This document shows positions 37,618 through 47,000 of a DNA stretch of 64,000 nt, piece by piece (position 1 is the stretch's first letter; each line of letters opens with the position of its first letter). A model generated the notes under the pieces. It was not told the origin of the DNA and did no database searches. It saw only the letters and a program-made list of their open reading frames with translations. Origin of the DNA: Pseudomonas sihuiensis. GTDB taxonomy: Bacteria; Pseudomonadota; Gammaproteobacteria; Pseudomonadales; Pseudomonadaceae. Both the position numbers and the translations under genes were made by a program. The stretch lies in assembly GCF_900106015.1 (NCBI RefSeq), contig NZ_LT629797.1, positions 2,604,001 through 2,668,000 of the forward strand. The letters run 5' to 3'.

Positions 37618-39390
37618 ATGCCACCAGCGCCTGCACGCAAGCCACACACGCCGCTTCCTGCCATTTCGCAACAGCGCGGCTGGCTACGCTGGCTTCCGGG
37701 CCTGCAAACGCTCAGGGACTATCGCCTGGCCTGGCTACCCAAGGACATTGCCGCCGGCCTGGTGCTGACCACCATGCTGGTACCGGTGGGCATTGCCTAT
37801 GCCGAGGCTTCCGGCGTGCCCGGCATCTATGGCCTGTACGCGACCATCGTGCCGCTGCTGGCTTACGCCCTGTTCGGCCCCAGCCGTATTCTCGTGCTCG
37901 GCCCGGACTCGGCCTTGGCAGCACTGATTCTCGCCGTGGTGCTGCCACTCTCCGGCGGCGACCCGATGCGCGCGGTGACCCTGGCCAGCATGATGGCCGT
38001 GGTGGCCGGCCTCACCTGCCTGATAGCCGGACTGCTGCGCCTGGGGTTCATCACCGAATTGCTGTCCAAGCCCATTCGCTATGGCTACATGAACGGTATT
38101 GCGCTGAGCGTGCTGATCAGCCAGGCGCCCAAGTTGTTCGGCTTTAGCATCGACAGCCAGGGTCCGCTCAGCGACCTATGGGCCATCGCCAGCGCGCTGA
38201 TCGAGGGCCAGGCCCACCTCTACAGCCTGCTCGTCGGCGCCGGCACCCTGGCCTTGATCCTGCTGCTGAGCCGCTTCCGGCAATTGCCTGGCATCCTCAT
38301 CGCCGTGACCCTGGCAACCCTGGCGGTGGCCCTGTTCGAGCTCGATAGCCAGGGCGTACAGGTGCTCGGCGAGCTGCCCCAGGGGCTGCCCAGTTTCACC
38401 CTGCCCTGGCTCAGCGGTGTCGATCTGGCCAGCGTGGTACTGGGCGGTATCGCCGTCGCCCTGGTCGCGTTCGCCGACACCAGCGTGCTGTCGCGCACCT
38501 ACGCAGCCCGTACCGGACGCCCAGTAGACCCCAATCAGGAGCTGGTCGCCCTTGGCGCGGCGAACCTGGCCGGTGGTTTGTTTCAGGGTTTTCCCATCAG
38601 TAGCAGCGCCTCACGCACGCCGGTCGCCGAAGCGGCAGGCGCGATGACCCAGGTCGCCGGTATCGTCGGCGCCCTCAGCGTTGCCCTGCTGCTGGTGCTG
38701 GCCCCGGATCTGATGCAGTACCTGCCCACCAGTGCGCTGGCCGCGGTGGTGATTGCCGCTGTCATCGGCCTGTTCGTGGTCACCGACCTGCGGCGCATCT
38801 TCCGCGTGCAGCAATGGGAGTTCTGGCTGTCGATGGCCTGCTTCGCCGGCGTGCTGACCTTCGGCGTGATTCCCGGCATCGGCATTGCCGTGGTGCTGGC
38901 GGTGATCGAGTTTCTCTGGGATGGCTGGCGCCCGTACTACACCGTTCTCGGCCAGGTAGAGGGCGTCCGCGGTTTCCACGACATCAAGCGACACCCCGAT
39001 GCACGGCAGATACCCGGCCTGCTGCTGTTTCGCTGGGACGCGCCGCTGTTCTTCGCCAATGCCGAGCTCTTCCAGCAATGCCTGCTGCAGGCGCTGGAAA
39101 AAGCCCCGGCGCCAGTGCGCCGCGTGGTGATCGCCGCCGAACCGGTTACCAGCATCGACGTGACCTCTGCCGACATGCTCGGCGACCTGGAACGAATGCT
39201 GGCGGAAGCCGGCATCGAACTGCACTTCGCCGAGGTCAAGGGGCCGCTCAAGGACAAGCTGCGGCGCTTCGGGTTACTGCACGACGATCAGCCAAGGCAC
39301 CTGCAACCAACGGTTAGCGCGGCCGTCGAAGCCTACCTGAGCGATCATGCTGATGAGGCGATGCCGGGCCATGCCCGGCATGCGGACTGA
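37618..39390 (+). CDS. SulP-family anion transporter with STAS domain
   Basis: A 590-aa inner-membrane transporter. Helices start near residue 43 (DIAAGLVLTTMLVPVGIAYA). The SulP signature GIYGLYATIVPLLAYALFGPS and NLAGGLFQGFPISSSASRT are present. A C-terminal STAS domain from about residue 440 to 565 carries RRVVIAAEPVTSIDVTSADM. Substrates of the family are sulfate, bicarbonate, dicarboxylates or molybdate. No carbonic anhydrase or cys gene is adjacent, so the anion is undecided. It is divergent from the GMC oxidoreductase. The ribosome site is weak. Confidence 0.92.
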   Translation: MPPAPARKPHTPLPAISQQRGWLRWLPGLQTLRDYRLAWLPKDIAAGLVLTTMLVPVGIAYAEASGVPGIYGLYATIVPLLAYALFGPSRILVLGPDSALAALILAVVLPLSGGDPMRAVTLASMMAVVAGLTCLIAGLLRLGFITELLSKPIRYGYMNGIALSVLISQAPKLFGFSIDSQGPLSDLWAIASALIEGQAHLYSLLVGAGTLALILLLSRFRQLPGILIAVTLATLAVALFELDSQGVQVLGELPQGLPSFTLPWLSGVDLASVVLGGIAVALVAFADTSVLSRTYAARTGRPVDPNQELVALGAANLAGGLFQGFPISSSASRTPVAEAAGAMTQVAGIVGALSVALLLVLAPDLMQYLPTSALAAVVIAAVIGLFVVTDLRRIFRVQQWEFWLSMACFAGVLTFGVIPGIGIAVVLAVIEFLWDGWRPYYTVLGQVEGVRGFHDIKRHPDARQIPGLLLFRWDAPLFFANAELFQQCLLQALEKAPAPVRRVVIAAEPVTSIDVTSADMLGDLERMLAEAGIELHFAEVKGPLKDKLRRFGLLHDDQPRHLQPTVSAAVEAYLSDHADEAMPGHARHAD

Positions 39391-39404
39391 AACGAGAAGA
39401 CGAC

Positions 39405-40130
39405 TCAGACACCGGCCGGTAGCGAGCGCACCTGGGTTTCCAGCTCCGCCTTCAGCTCCAGCGGCAGCTTCAACTGACGCGCCAGCTCTTCGAGGTAGGC
39501 GCGCTCCATGAAGTGCTCTTCGTCGACCATCAGCACGCTGGCCAGGTACATTTCCGCCGCCATTTCCGGGGTCGCCGCGGCGCGCGCCACGTCTGCCGGG
39601 TCCAGCGGTTTGTTCAGTTCGGTGTGCAGCCAGCTCTGCAGTTCGGCGTCCTGCGCAAGCTTGCCCAGCTCCTCTTCGATCAACTGACGCTCACGCTCGT
39701 CGACATGACCATCGGCCTTGGCTGCCGCTACCAGGGCCTTGAGAATGGCGCGGCTGTGCTGCTCGACTTGCGCTGCAGGCAAACGATCCAGGGTTTGCGG
39801 TTCGACCGGCTGCGCGCCGCCCTGCTGGGCTTGCTGCGCCTGCCAGTTGCCGTAAGCCTTGTACGCCATCACACCCAGGGCAGCCAGGCCGCCATAGGTC
39901 AGTGCCTTACCGCCCATCTTGCGCGCTTTCTTGTTGCCCAGCAGCAGGCCGACCGCACCGGCCGCCAGCGCGCCGCCCCCCGCACCCGAGAGCAGGCTGC
40001 CCAGGCCTCCACCAGAGAGCAGGCCACCCAAACCGCCTGCCTGCTGCCCCTGGGTGTTCTTCGCCGCTGGCTTCTGCATGGCCTGCTGGCCGGCCTTGAG
40101 CAGTTGGTCGAGCAGATTGCTGGTGTTCAT
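39405..40130 (-). CDS. DUF533 (YebE/TerB-like) inner-membrane protein
   Basis: A 241-aa protein starting MNTSNLLDQLLKAGQ after a CAGGAGAG ribosome site. A glycine-rich hydrophobic region (GLGSLLSGAGGGALAAGAVG, LLLGNKK) and GGLAALGVMAYKAYGNWQAQ form membrane segments. The C-terminal 120 residues are a TerB-like helical domain (AILKALVAAAKADGHVDERE, IEEELGKLAQDAELQSWLHT) with conserved acidic residues. E. coli YebE has this arrangement and responds to envelope stress. Function unknown. Confidence 0.9.
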   Translation of the reverse strand: MNTSNLLDQLLKAGQQAMQKPAAKNTQGQQAGGLGGLLSGGGLGSLLSGAGGGALAAGAVGLLLGNKKARKMGGKALTYGGLAALGVMAYKAYGNWQAQQAQQGGAQPVEPQTLDRLPAAQVEQHSRAILKALVAAAKADGHVDERERQLIEEELGKLAQDAELQSWLHTELNKPLDPADVARAAATPEMAAEMYLASVLMVDEEHFMERAYLEELARQLKLPLELKAELETQVRSLPAGV

Positions 40131-40296
40131 CGCGAACTCTCCTGAAAAATAGGCACCGGTGCATCCGACCCTGGATAACACAGGGAAATTCCGCATGCCC
40201 CTCAACCGACATCGGTTGTATTGACGAGCGTTTCTAGCAGAGTTCGCCCCAGCCAGCCGGACATATTGGTAACGCCGAATTTCATTGCAGCCGCAA

Positions 40297-42006
40297 TCAA
40301 CGCGGAGCGATATGCGCCACCATCAGTTGCACGGTTTCATTGCCACGAAACTCGTTGAGGTCGAGCTTGTAGGCCACTTCAGCCCAGCGCAAGGTTGGGT
40401 TGGGCCAGACCTCACGGTCGATGTTGAAGGCGATGCCGTCGAGTTGCACGCTGCCGCATTCGGTCTTGAGCACCAGCTTGAGGTGACGCTCACCGACGAT
40501 GCGCTGATTGACGATCTGGAACACGCCATGGAACAGCGGCTCGGGGAAGTGCTGGCCCCAGGGGCCGGCGTTGCGCAGGGCGCGGGCCAGTTCCAGGTGG
40601 AACTCGGTGGCATCGAGCTGGCCGTCGGACAGCAGGCGACCGGTCAGGTCGTCTTCGCACAGCTGACGGCGCACCTCGGCGTCGAAGGCGACGGCGAACG
40701 CGCCGAAATTTTCCTGCGGCAGCGACAGCCCGGCGGCCATGGCATGCCCGCCAAACTTGCTGATCAGCCCCGGATGCTTGGCCGCCACGGCATCCAGTGC
40801 ATCACGGATATGCAGCCCGGGCACCGAGCGCGCCGAGCCCTTGAGCAGGCCGTCACCGGCATCGGCAAAGGCGATGGCAGGGCGGTGATAACGCTCCTTC
40901 AGGCGCGAGGCGAGGATGCCGATCACGCCCTGGTGCCAGTCCGGCTCGAACAGGCACAAGCCGAACGGCATGTCCGCCACTGGCAGATCCTTGAGCTGGG
41001 CCAGCGCCTCGCGCTGCATACCCTGCTCGATGGCCTTGCGGTCTTGGTTGAGCTGGTCGAGTTGCACCGCCATGTCGCGAGCAAGGGCCTCGTCGTCGCA
41101 CAGCAGGCATTCGATGCCCAGGCTCATGTCATCCAGACGCCCGGCCGCGTTCAGCCGTGGGCCGAGGATGAAGCCGAGGTCGGTGGAGGTGATACGGCGG
41201 TGGTCGCGCCCGGCGACTTCGAGAATTGCGCGCAGACCCGGCCGCGCCCGCCCGGCACGAATGCGCGCCAGGCCCTGATGCACCAGGATGCGGTTGTTGG
41301 CATCCAGCGGCACCACGTCGGCGACGCTACCTAGTGCCACCAGGTCGAGCAGCTCGCCCAGATTGGGCTCCGCACGACTGGCGAACCAGCCGCTGTCGCG
41401 CAGCCGCGCACGTAGCGCCAGCAGCACGTAGAACATCACGCCGACGCCGGCCATGGCCTTGCTGGGGAATTCGCAGCCTGGCTGGTTCGGGTTGACGATG
41501 GCATCAGCGGCCGGCAGTTCCGGCCCTGGCAGGTGGTGATCGGTAACCAGCACCGTCAACCCGGCGGCCTTGGCCGCCGCCACGCCATCGACGCTGGAAA
41601 TGCCGTTGTCGACGGTCAGCAGCAGATCAGGCTGGCGTTCGAGGGCCACGGCGACGATCTCCGGGGTCAGGCCATAGCCGTACTCGAAGCGGTTCGGCAC
41701 CAGGTAATCGACATGCGCCGCGCCGAGCAGGCGCAGGCCAAGCACCCCGACCGAACTGGCGGTGGCGCCATCGGCATCGAAGTCGCCGACGATGAGGATG
41801 CGCTGACGCTGCGCCAAGGCTTCGACCAGCAACTCGACCGCCGCGTCGATGCCCTTCAGTTGCTGGTACGGGATCAGCCGCGCCAGGCCCTTGTCCAGTT
41901 CCTCGGCGGACTGCACACCACGGGCGGCGTAGAGACGGGTCAGCAAAGGCGGCAGGCTGCCCAGATCAGGCAGTTGGGCGGGTAAGGGACGGGCTTCGAT
42001 ACGCAT
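40297..42006 (-). CDS. recJ: Single-stranded-DNA-specific 5'-3' exonuclease RecJ
   Basis: Degrades single-stranded DNA 5' to 3' in RecF recombination, mismatch repair and base-excision repair. The 569-aa DHH-family enzyme has motif I DFDADG (75-80), motif II TVDNGIS (131-137) and the DHH triad at 156-158. The DHHA1 domain (FGGHAMAAGLSL) and the OB-fold C-terminus follow. Length equals typical RecJ. Upstream lies yaeQ, separated by two inverted repeat units. Confidence 0.98.
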   Translation of the reverse strand: MRIEARPLPAQLPDLGSLPPLLTRLYAARGVQSAEELDKGLARLIPYQQLKGIDAAVELLVEALAQRQRILIVGDFDADGATASSVGVLGLRLLGAAHVDYLVPNRFEYGYGLTPEIVAVALERQPDLLLTVDNGISSVDGVAAAKAAGLTVLVTDHHLPGPELPAADAIVNPNQPGCEFPSKAMAGVGVMFYVLLALRARLRDSGWFASRAEPNLGELLDLVALGSVADVVPLDANNRILVHQGLARIRAGRARPGLRAILEVAGRDHRRITSTDLGFILGPRLNAAGRLDDMSLGIECLLCDDEALARDMAVQLDQLNQDRKAIEQGMQREALAQLKDLPVADMPFGLCLFEPDWHQGVIGILASRLKERYHRPAIAFADAGDGLLKGSARSVPGLHIRDALDAVAAKHPGLISKFGGHAMAAGLSLPQENFGAFAVAFDAEVRRQLCEDDLTGRLLSDGQLDATEFHLELARALRNAGPWGQHFPEPLFHGVFQIVNQRIVGERHLKLVLKTECGSVQLDGIAFNIDREVWPNPTLRWAEVAYKLDLNEFRGNETVQLMVAHIAPR

Positions 42007-42039
42007 GGGACTTCTTCATGTTCGCATGGGAGTGGCTTG

Positions 42040-42147
42040 TCTCCCCTCTCCCATTTATGGGAGAGGGGCTGGGGGAGAGGGTTCATCCAGCAACACCGAG
42101 TCGCCGAAATCCCCCTCTCCCTAGCCCTCTCCCCGAGGGGAGAGGGA
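42040..42147. repeat. Inverted repeat pair, CCCTCTCCC family
   Basis: CCCCTCTCCCATTTATGGGA at the left, with a mirrored copy CCTCTCCCCGAGGGGAGAGG at the right, around a 40-bp centre. This purine/pyrimidine-rich palindromic repeat is common between Pseudomonas genes. Confidence 0.65.
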
Positions 42148-42153
42148 ACTGAA

Positions 42154-42218
42154 CCGTAGCCCGGATGCAATCCGGGGAATGTGCAAAACCATTTTCCCGG
42201 ATTGCATCCGGGCTACGG
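42154..42218. repeat. Perfect inverted pair of CCCGGAT-type REPs
   Basis: The 23-bp copy at 42154-42176 (core CCCGGATGCAATCCGGG) is repeated as a perfect reverse complement at 42196-42218. It ends 2 bp before the yaeQ stop codon. Confidence 0.85.
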
Positions 42219-42220
42219 TT

Positions 42221-42760
42221 TCAACGCTGACCAGCGAGCCACTCAATGGGAATCTCGTGCTGACCGCGCTCGTCGGTGACGAACAACTCGCCATCGCTGA
42301 TCATCACGCTCCAGTTCAGCGAACGCGGCATGTCCAGCGCCAGGTTGGCCAATGCCTCCTGGCCAAGCGCAACCACGTTGATATTCTTCAGGCTGCGCAC
42401 CGGGTCGAGGCACTTGGTCTGCCATACGCGCAGGTTGCCATAGGCCACCAGGCTGAACTTCTCGGTACGCCGCGAGCACCAGGTGATGCGCTCACTGTCG
42501 GGCTGACCCACTTCGATCCAGTGCAGCACGCGATCGTCCAGGCTCTTTTCCCACAACGCCGGCTCGTCGACGTCCGACAGGCCGCGACCGAACGCCAGTT
42601 GCTCGTGGTAGAACAGCGCATAGGCAATCAGCCGCGCGGCCAGGCGCTCTTCGGTCTCGGACGGGTGGCGAGCGACGGTGAAACGCAGGTTTTCGTAAAC
42701 GCTGCGATCCATGTCGGTGAGGTTCATGTCGATCTTGTAGGTGGTCGATGGCAGGGCCAT
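42221..42760 (-). CDS. yaeQ: YaeQ family protein
   Basis: A 179-aa protein of the YaeQ family, a compact nuclease-like (PD-(D/E)XK-related) fold. It starts MALPSTTYKIDMNLTDMDRSV, with the family pattern YENLRFTVARHPSETEERLAARLIAYALFYHEQLAFGRGLSDVDEPALW. Then comes the conserved VLHWIEVGQPDSERITWCSR. The E. coli protein suppresses rfaH defects when overexpressed; the biochemical role is unclear. It follows recJ in P. aeruginosa as well. Confidence 0.93.
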   Translation of the reverse strand: MALPSTTYKIDMNLTDMDRSVYENLRFTVARHPSETEERLAARLIAYALFYHEQLAFGRGLSDVDEPALWEKSLDDRVLHWIEVGQPDSERITWCSRRTEKFSLVAYGNLRVWQTKCLDPVRSLKNINVVALGQEALANLALDMPRSLNWSVMISDGELFVTDERGQHEIPIEWLAGQR

Positions 42761-42824
42761 GGCGGGCTTCTTGACTGGTCGAAAGAGCGCAAGTCTAACG
42801 CGAAAGCATGGCCCCCGCCGACCT

Positions 42825-44264
42825 TCAACAGGTCATACGGCAGATCCTCAGTTGCTCATCAGTGTAATCGATGATCGCTTGCAGGCTGCTCAGATCGAGG
42901 TGCAAACGGCAGTAATGCTCGCCATGACGCCAGGCCAGCAGCAGTTGGTCGTCAGCCGCATAGTTCTGCTCGAAACGCCCCTCGAAAGCCGGATGCTGGC
43001 AACGAAAGCGCATCAGCGCCAGCAAGCGCTGCACCAGTGGCTGCTGCAATGCCTGCTCGGCCTCCTCAAGGCTGTAGTAATGGCGATTGACGTCGCGCGC
43101 CTCGCCGGTCTGCTCGAGCAGGTCAAAGTCGTTGCAGCCAGCCAACAGGCCAACGTAGTAAACCTGCGGGATACCCGGCACGAAGAACTGGATGGCGCGT
43201 GCGGCGATATAAGCCTCGTCATTGCGCATAAGCGCCTCGTAGAAGGTGCAGGTCAGCTGGTAGATGGCCCCGACGCTGTGCACGTTCACCGCCGAGCGAC
43301 GCATGATCGGGTCGGCGCTGCGGGTCGAGACCTCGTCGATCAGGTACTGGATCTGCGCCTCGGGCAGCATGCCTTCGACATCCGGAATGCAGATGCCGTC
43401 GTGGGTATCGAGCACGGTGATCTGATTGCGCGGGCACATGCGCAACCAGTTCTTCAGATAACGGCTGCTGCCACTGAGCAATGCGTGCAGTACCAAGGGC
43501 GGCAGGGCGAAACCGTAGGGGCGCATGTGCCGCCGTGAGATGGCGTACTGGTAGCTGATGTGGTCATGCACCTCCGGCAGCATCTCGGCCTCGTACTTGG
43601 CCCCGGTTTCGCGGAACCATTCGAGGATGCGGTACACGTTCGGCTCCACCAGAAAGCAGCTGGTACCGATACGTTTGGTGGTGTAGCCGAAGGCATCCAG
43701 ACGAAACAGCTTGACCCCGCGCGCCGCGAGAAAGGCCATGTACTGCTCCATCAACTGGTAGGTTTTCGGCGAGTCGTAATTGAGGTCGATCTGTCGCTCG
43801 GTGAAGGTGCACCAGACCCGACAGGTTTCACCATTGGCCAGGCGCACCTCGCGAAACGGCTCCTTTTCCTTGCGGATATGGATCTTGGCCAGGTCGTCGT
43901 GAGTGATTTCGCCGAAGCTGTCTACCTGCACGAAAAGATCCGCGTAGGGCGAGTCCTGACCATGTGCAATGAAATCGAGAAACTCCGGCGACTCGTCGGC
44001 GATATGGCTGATCACCAGATCGACGCACAGGTCGAAGCGCGCGGAGATGCGCTCGACATCCGCCCAGTCGCCGTAGCGCGGATCCACCTCCATGTGGGTG
44101 AGCGGCGAGAAGCCTCCATCGGCATTGGACGGATACAGCGGCAGGATATGCACCCCGCCAAGGGCGTCACCCAGATGCCGATCCAACAGTTGGTAAAGCT
44201 CCCCCAGGTTACGTCCCAGGCGGTCGGGATAGGTGATCAGTTGAACAGCGTTGCGCAGCGTCAT
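42825..44264 (-). CDS. GH13 sucrose-phosphorylase-family enzyme
   Basis: A 479-aa glycoside hydrolase family 13 enzyme of the phosphorylase subfamily. FRLDAFGY gives nucleophile Asp190, EMLPEVHDH gives acid/base Glu231 and LDTHDGI gives Asp289, the three GH13 catalytic carboxylates. GGVHILPLYPSNADGGFSP and VPGIPQVYYVGLLAG are typical of sucrose phosphorylase. The family cleaves sucrose, glucosylglycerol or glucosylglycerate with phosphate to glucose 1-phosphate. In a pseudomonad, a glucosylglycerol or glucosylglycerate substrate (osmolyte turnover) is as likely as sucrose. No sugar transporter is adjacent. I do not recall it at this locus in P. aeruginosa. Confidence 0.88.
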   Translation of the reverse strand: MTLRNAVQLITYPDRLGRNLGELYQLLDRHLGDALGGVHILPLYPSNADGGFSPLTHMEVDPRYGDWADVERISARFDLCVDLVISHIADESPEFLDFIAHGQDSPYADLFVQVDSFGEITHDDLAKIHIRKEKEPFREVRLANGETCRVWCTFTERQIDLNYDSPKTYQLMEQYMAFLAARGVKLFRLDAFGYTTKRIGTSCFLVEPNVYRILEWFRETGAKYEAEMLPEVHDHISYQYAISRRHMRPYGFALPPLVLHALLSGSSRYLKNWLRMCPRNQITVLDTHDGICIPDVEGMLPEAQIQYLIDEVSTRSADPIMRRSAVNVHSVGAIYQLTCTFYEALMRNDEAYIAARAIQFFVPGIPQVYYVGLLAGCNDFDLLEQTGEARDVNRHYYSLEEAEQALQQPLVQRLLALMRFRCQHPAFEGRFEQNYAADDQLLLAWRHGEHYCRLHLDLSSLQAIIDYTDEQLRICRMTC

Positions 44265-44507
44265 GAGCCCCCCGGTATATCGATGGTCTATCAGACAGAC
44301 CTAGGCCACCCTCTTTTCGTTCGTCAAGCCACCCTGCGAGATTAGCTTGCCGCGCGCCCCGCTGCCGGGACATGCGCCTCTCCCTCAAACCGGTTGGCAA
44401 ATGCTGTGCAATACGGTTGTAAGCCAGCCTGACAATCCGTATAAAACGCCTCGGCCGAGCATGAGCAACAGGCCGGCCAGGGATCGTTAGCTGATAAGGA
44501 AGTCGTC

Positions 44508-46238
44508 GTGGAGCTGTTCGTTGGAATCATCGCTATCGTCTTTATTCTGTTCGTTCTTCACGTGTCCCATGCACCTGAAGAACCCAAGCTCGAGCTGCAG
44601 GGCGGCACAGCTCGCCTCACCCCCACCGAGGCCACTCAACTCAACCGCATATTCGTGCTGCAAGGCAGCGCCCCCGACCTCGCCATGGCGCTGGCCGCAC
44701 AGCTTTGGGGCGACGCCTGGCAACTCGCCCACGTCTCACTCTGCTCAAGACTGATGCTGTTGAATCGCGAAGAAGAGGCGCTGGAGCTGCTTTGGAAACT
44801 TGACTCTTCTTACCGTGAACAGGCCCTGCAGACGATGCTGCAGGAGTTGGTGAGCAGAGGCGATGCCGGCAAGGCCCTCCAGCTGCAGAAACGTTTCGAC
44901 GTCACCTGTGCCAACTCACCGCTAACGTACGGCACGCTGCTATTAGCCGAGGGCAAAACGCAAGAGGCTCGCAAAGCACTGGATGCCCTGGACCTGAATC
45001 AGCAGATCAGTGAAGGGCAACTGCTGGATCTCGCTCGCCTGCGACAGGCGTGTGACCAGCCAGAGCAGGCCGATGAAATCCTGGCCAGGGTCGAGGCACA
45101 GCTCGACAGCAATAACGAACCGGATTTCAGCTGGCGCCCACTGCTACAAACACTGGCTGATCTGCAACACTATCCACACCTGCTGCAACTTGCCCAGCGC
45201 AGCGATCTGCCCGGATACAGCGTCGTGGAGCTTCTGGCGGCCCACGGACGATACGACGAGGCACTGGAACTGCTGGCTGCGACGGATACATCGAAAGCCT
45301 ACATGATCGATGCGCCGCAGCTCTTCGAGCATTTCATCGAGGCCCAACGGCCCGAACTTTTGCAGCGCCTGCTTGCAACGCAGAAGGACGGTCTGACGTC
45401 GCACCTGCTGCAGTGCCATGTCAGCTGGCATGCACGGCGTGGCGACATCACCCAGGCCCAGCAACTACTGGATCGAGAAATGCAGTGCCTGGATGTCTCG
45501 GTCCAGCACTGGCTGGTACTGAGCCTGGCCGAGGAGCACGCACAGAGCAACGCGTCATGGGCGACCAGCCTGCGGCGCCAGGCCGAGCGCCTACTCGTCG
45601 GCGAACAAGGCAAGGCCTCCTGGCCAGGCATGCGCCTTTATCATCTGCAGCACCTGCTACGTGAACAGGCCAGTCGTGCGCCTGCTCAGCGCGACAACTG
45701 GTCGTTGCGCAACTTCCTCGAAGAGGCCGAACGGCTGCACGCCGAACTCGACGCCGAGGACAGCCTGAGCGAACGCATCCTCTACAGCCAGCTACTGGAT
45801 AAACTGGGTCAACCCAAGGCGGCCAGGGATTTACTGCTGCAGCTGCGCCAGCAACTGGAGGCAGGCGAGGGTATCGCGCCAGAGGACGCGCCGTATCACT
45901 ACAACGAAATCATGCGGGCTCTGATCGACATGGGCGAGCTCGAGCAAGCCAGAGAAATGTTGACCCAGAAACTTGCCGAGGACGATATGAAGCAGCCGCT
46001 GATGACGGCTTATCTCGATGCCGGTCTACTGGAGGAGGCGCTCGCCTGCATCGACCTACACACGCTGATCGGCAGCTGCGGCACCTCCAACCTGCAGCGC
46101 CTGCACCAATCCATCGCGGCAGTGAAGGAGACGGATGCACAACGCTATCAGCGCCTGCAAACGCAACTGCAAGAGTGTCTGAACGACGACCAGTCCTGGC
46201 GCAGCTGGGGGCAAATTCATATCTATGGGGCAGGATGA
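44508..46238 (+). CDS. TPR-rich protein with N-terminal membrane anchor
   Basis: A 576-aa protein. Residues 2-18 are a membrane helix (LFVGIIAIVFILFVLHV). The rest is almost wholly helical with tetratricopeptide-like pairs: REEEALELLWKLDSSY, GDAGKALQLQKRFDV, KTQEARKALDALDLN, QPEQADEILARVEAQ, GRYDEALELLAATDT, LEQAREMLTQKLAED. The GTG start at 44508 follows AAGGAAG by 5 bp. The protein looks like a membrane-tethered scaffold. Function unknown. It converges on the endonuclease-like remnant of the PspA/flotillin cluster. Confidence 0.8.
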   Translation: MELFVGIIAIVFILFVLHVSHAPEEPKLELQGGTARLTPTEATQLNRIFVLQGSAPDLAMALAAQLWGDAWQLAHVSLCSRLMLLNREEEALELLWKLDSSYREQALQTMLQELVSRGDAGKALQLQKRFDVTCANSPLTYGTLLLAEGKTQEARKALDALDLNQQISEGQLLDLARLRQACDQPEQADEILARVEAQLDSNNEPDFSWRPLLQTLADLQHYPHLLQLAQRSDLPGYSVVELLAAHGRYDEALELLAATDTSKAYMIDAPQLFEHFIEAQRPELLQRLLATQKDGLTSHLLQCHVSWHARRGDITQAQQLLDREMQCLDVSVQHWLVLSLAEEHAQSNASWATSLRRQAERLLVGEQGKASWPGMRLYHLQHLLREQASRAPAQRDNWSLRNFLEEAERLHAELDAEDSLSERILYSQLLDKLGQPKAARDLLLQLRQQLEAGEGIAPEDAPYHYNEIMRALIDMGELEQAREMLTQKLAEDDMKQPLMTAYLDAGLLEEALACIDLHTLIGSCGTSNLQRLHQSIAAVKETDAQRYQRLQTQLQECLNDDQSWRSWGQIHIYGAG

Positions 46239-46245
46239 ATACCCC

Positions 46246-47000
46246 TCAGAGCCGCTCCAGTACCGCCTGCAACGCCTGCTCTGGTGCCTCACGCCATAGA
46301 CCGTAGCTCAGCGGCAAGGTCTCCAGGCCGGCGCGCGCCAGCACCAGGTAGCGCTCCAGTTCGAGAAAGCCTTCGCCCTCCCCCGGAAAGCCGATCAGGT
46401 CGATGGCCAGGCACTTGTCGCCGCGGCGACAGAACAGATCCAGCACCTGCCCGGCCAGCGGATAGTGACTCCACACGCTGACACCCTGACTTTCGAGCGC
46501 CTGACACAGGTTCTGGCGGGCGCTTTCCACAGCCCTCGCCTGCCAACTGACAGCAGGCTTGTGCAGGAATTCCAGGTAGCGGCGCAACAGATGCGCAGCA
46601 GACGCCAGTTGCCATGCACCTGCTGCGGGTCGATGGCGAGCAAGTGGCTCTGCCCGTCCGCCATCGCTTGCAGGCTCGCTTCGTAATAGAACAGCGGGCC
46701 GCAGATCGCCTGCGAACCACCGCCCTCCAATTGCAGGCGGCCACAGTTCGGCAGCACGCCGTAGACCAATTGCAGCTCACACTGATACAGCGCCTGCGCC
46801 TCGGCCAAAGCACGCCCCAGCTCGGCCGACAGCGGCAACAGGGGTATGCCGCCGCTGGCCAGTTCCTCACACCCATCGAGCCAGGCCCAGCGGTTGGCAG
46901 GCAGCTTGCCGAGGTTGTCCAGGTCCAGGTCGCGGCTGTCGGCCAGGTAGCAGCTGCGATAGAAACCGAGAAACTGGCGGGCGTGAGGATGTTTCATCAA
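46246..47000 (-). pseudogene. Frameshifted gene with restriction-endonuclease-like C-terminus
   Basis: Two overlapping frames read as one gene. The first (start 47000) codes for MMKHPHARQFLGFYRSCYLA through VHGNWRLLRI, and its sense is lost after about 46600. The second, shifted by one base (equal to a 1-nt loss near 46590-46600), continues RRYLEFLHKPAVSWQARAVE and ends at 46246. The C-terminal part (VWSHYPLAGQVLDLFCRRGD, AIDLIGFPGEGEGFLELERY) resembles the endonuclease domain found at the ends of superfamily I helicases (MTES_1575 type), a weak call. The N-terminal part resembles the start of the same helicases (ICGPLFYYEASLQAM). The ATG overlaps the PLD gene stop by 4 bp. A true pseudogene or a sequencing error are both possible. 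Confidence 0.6.
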
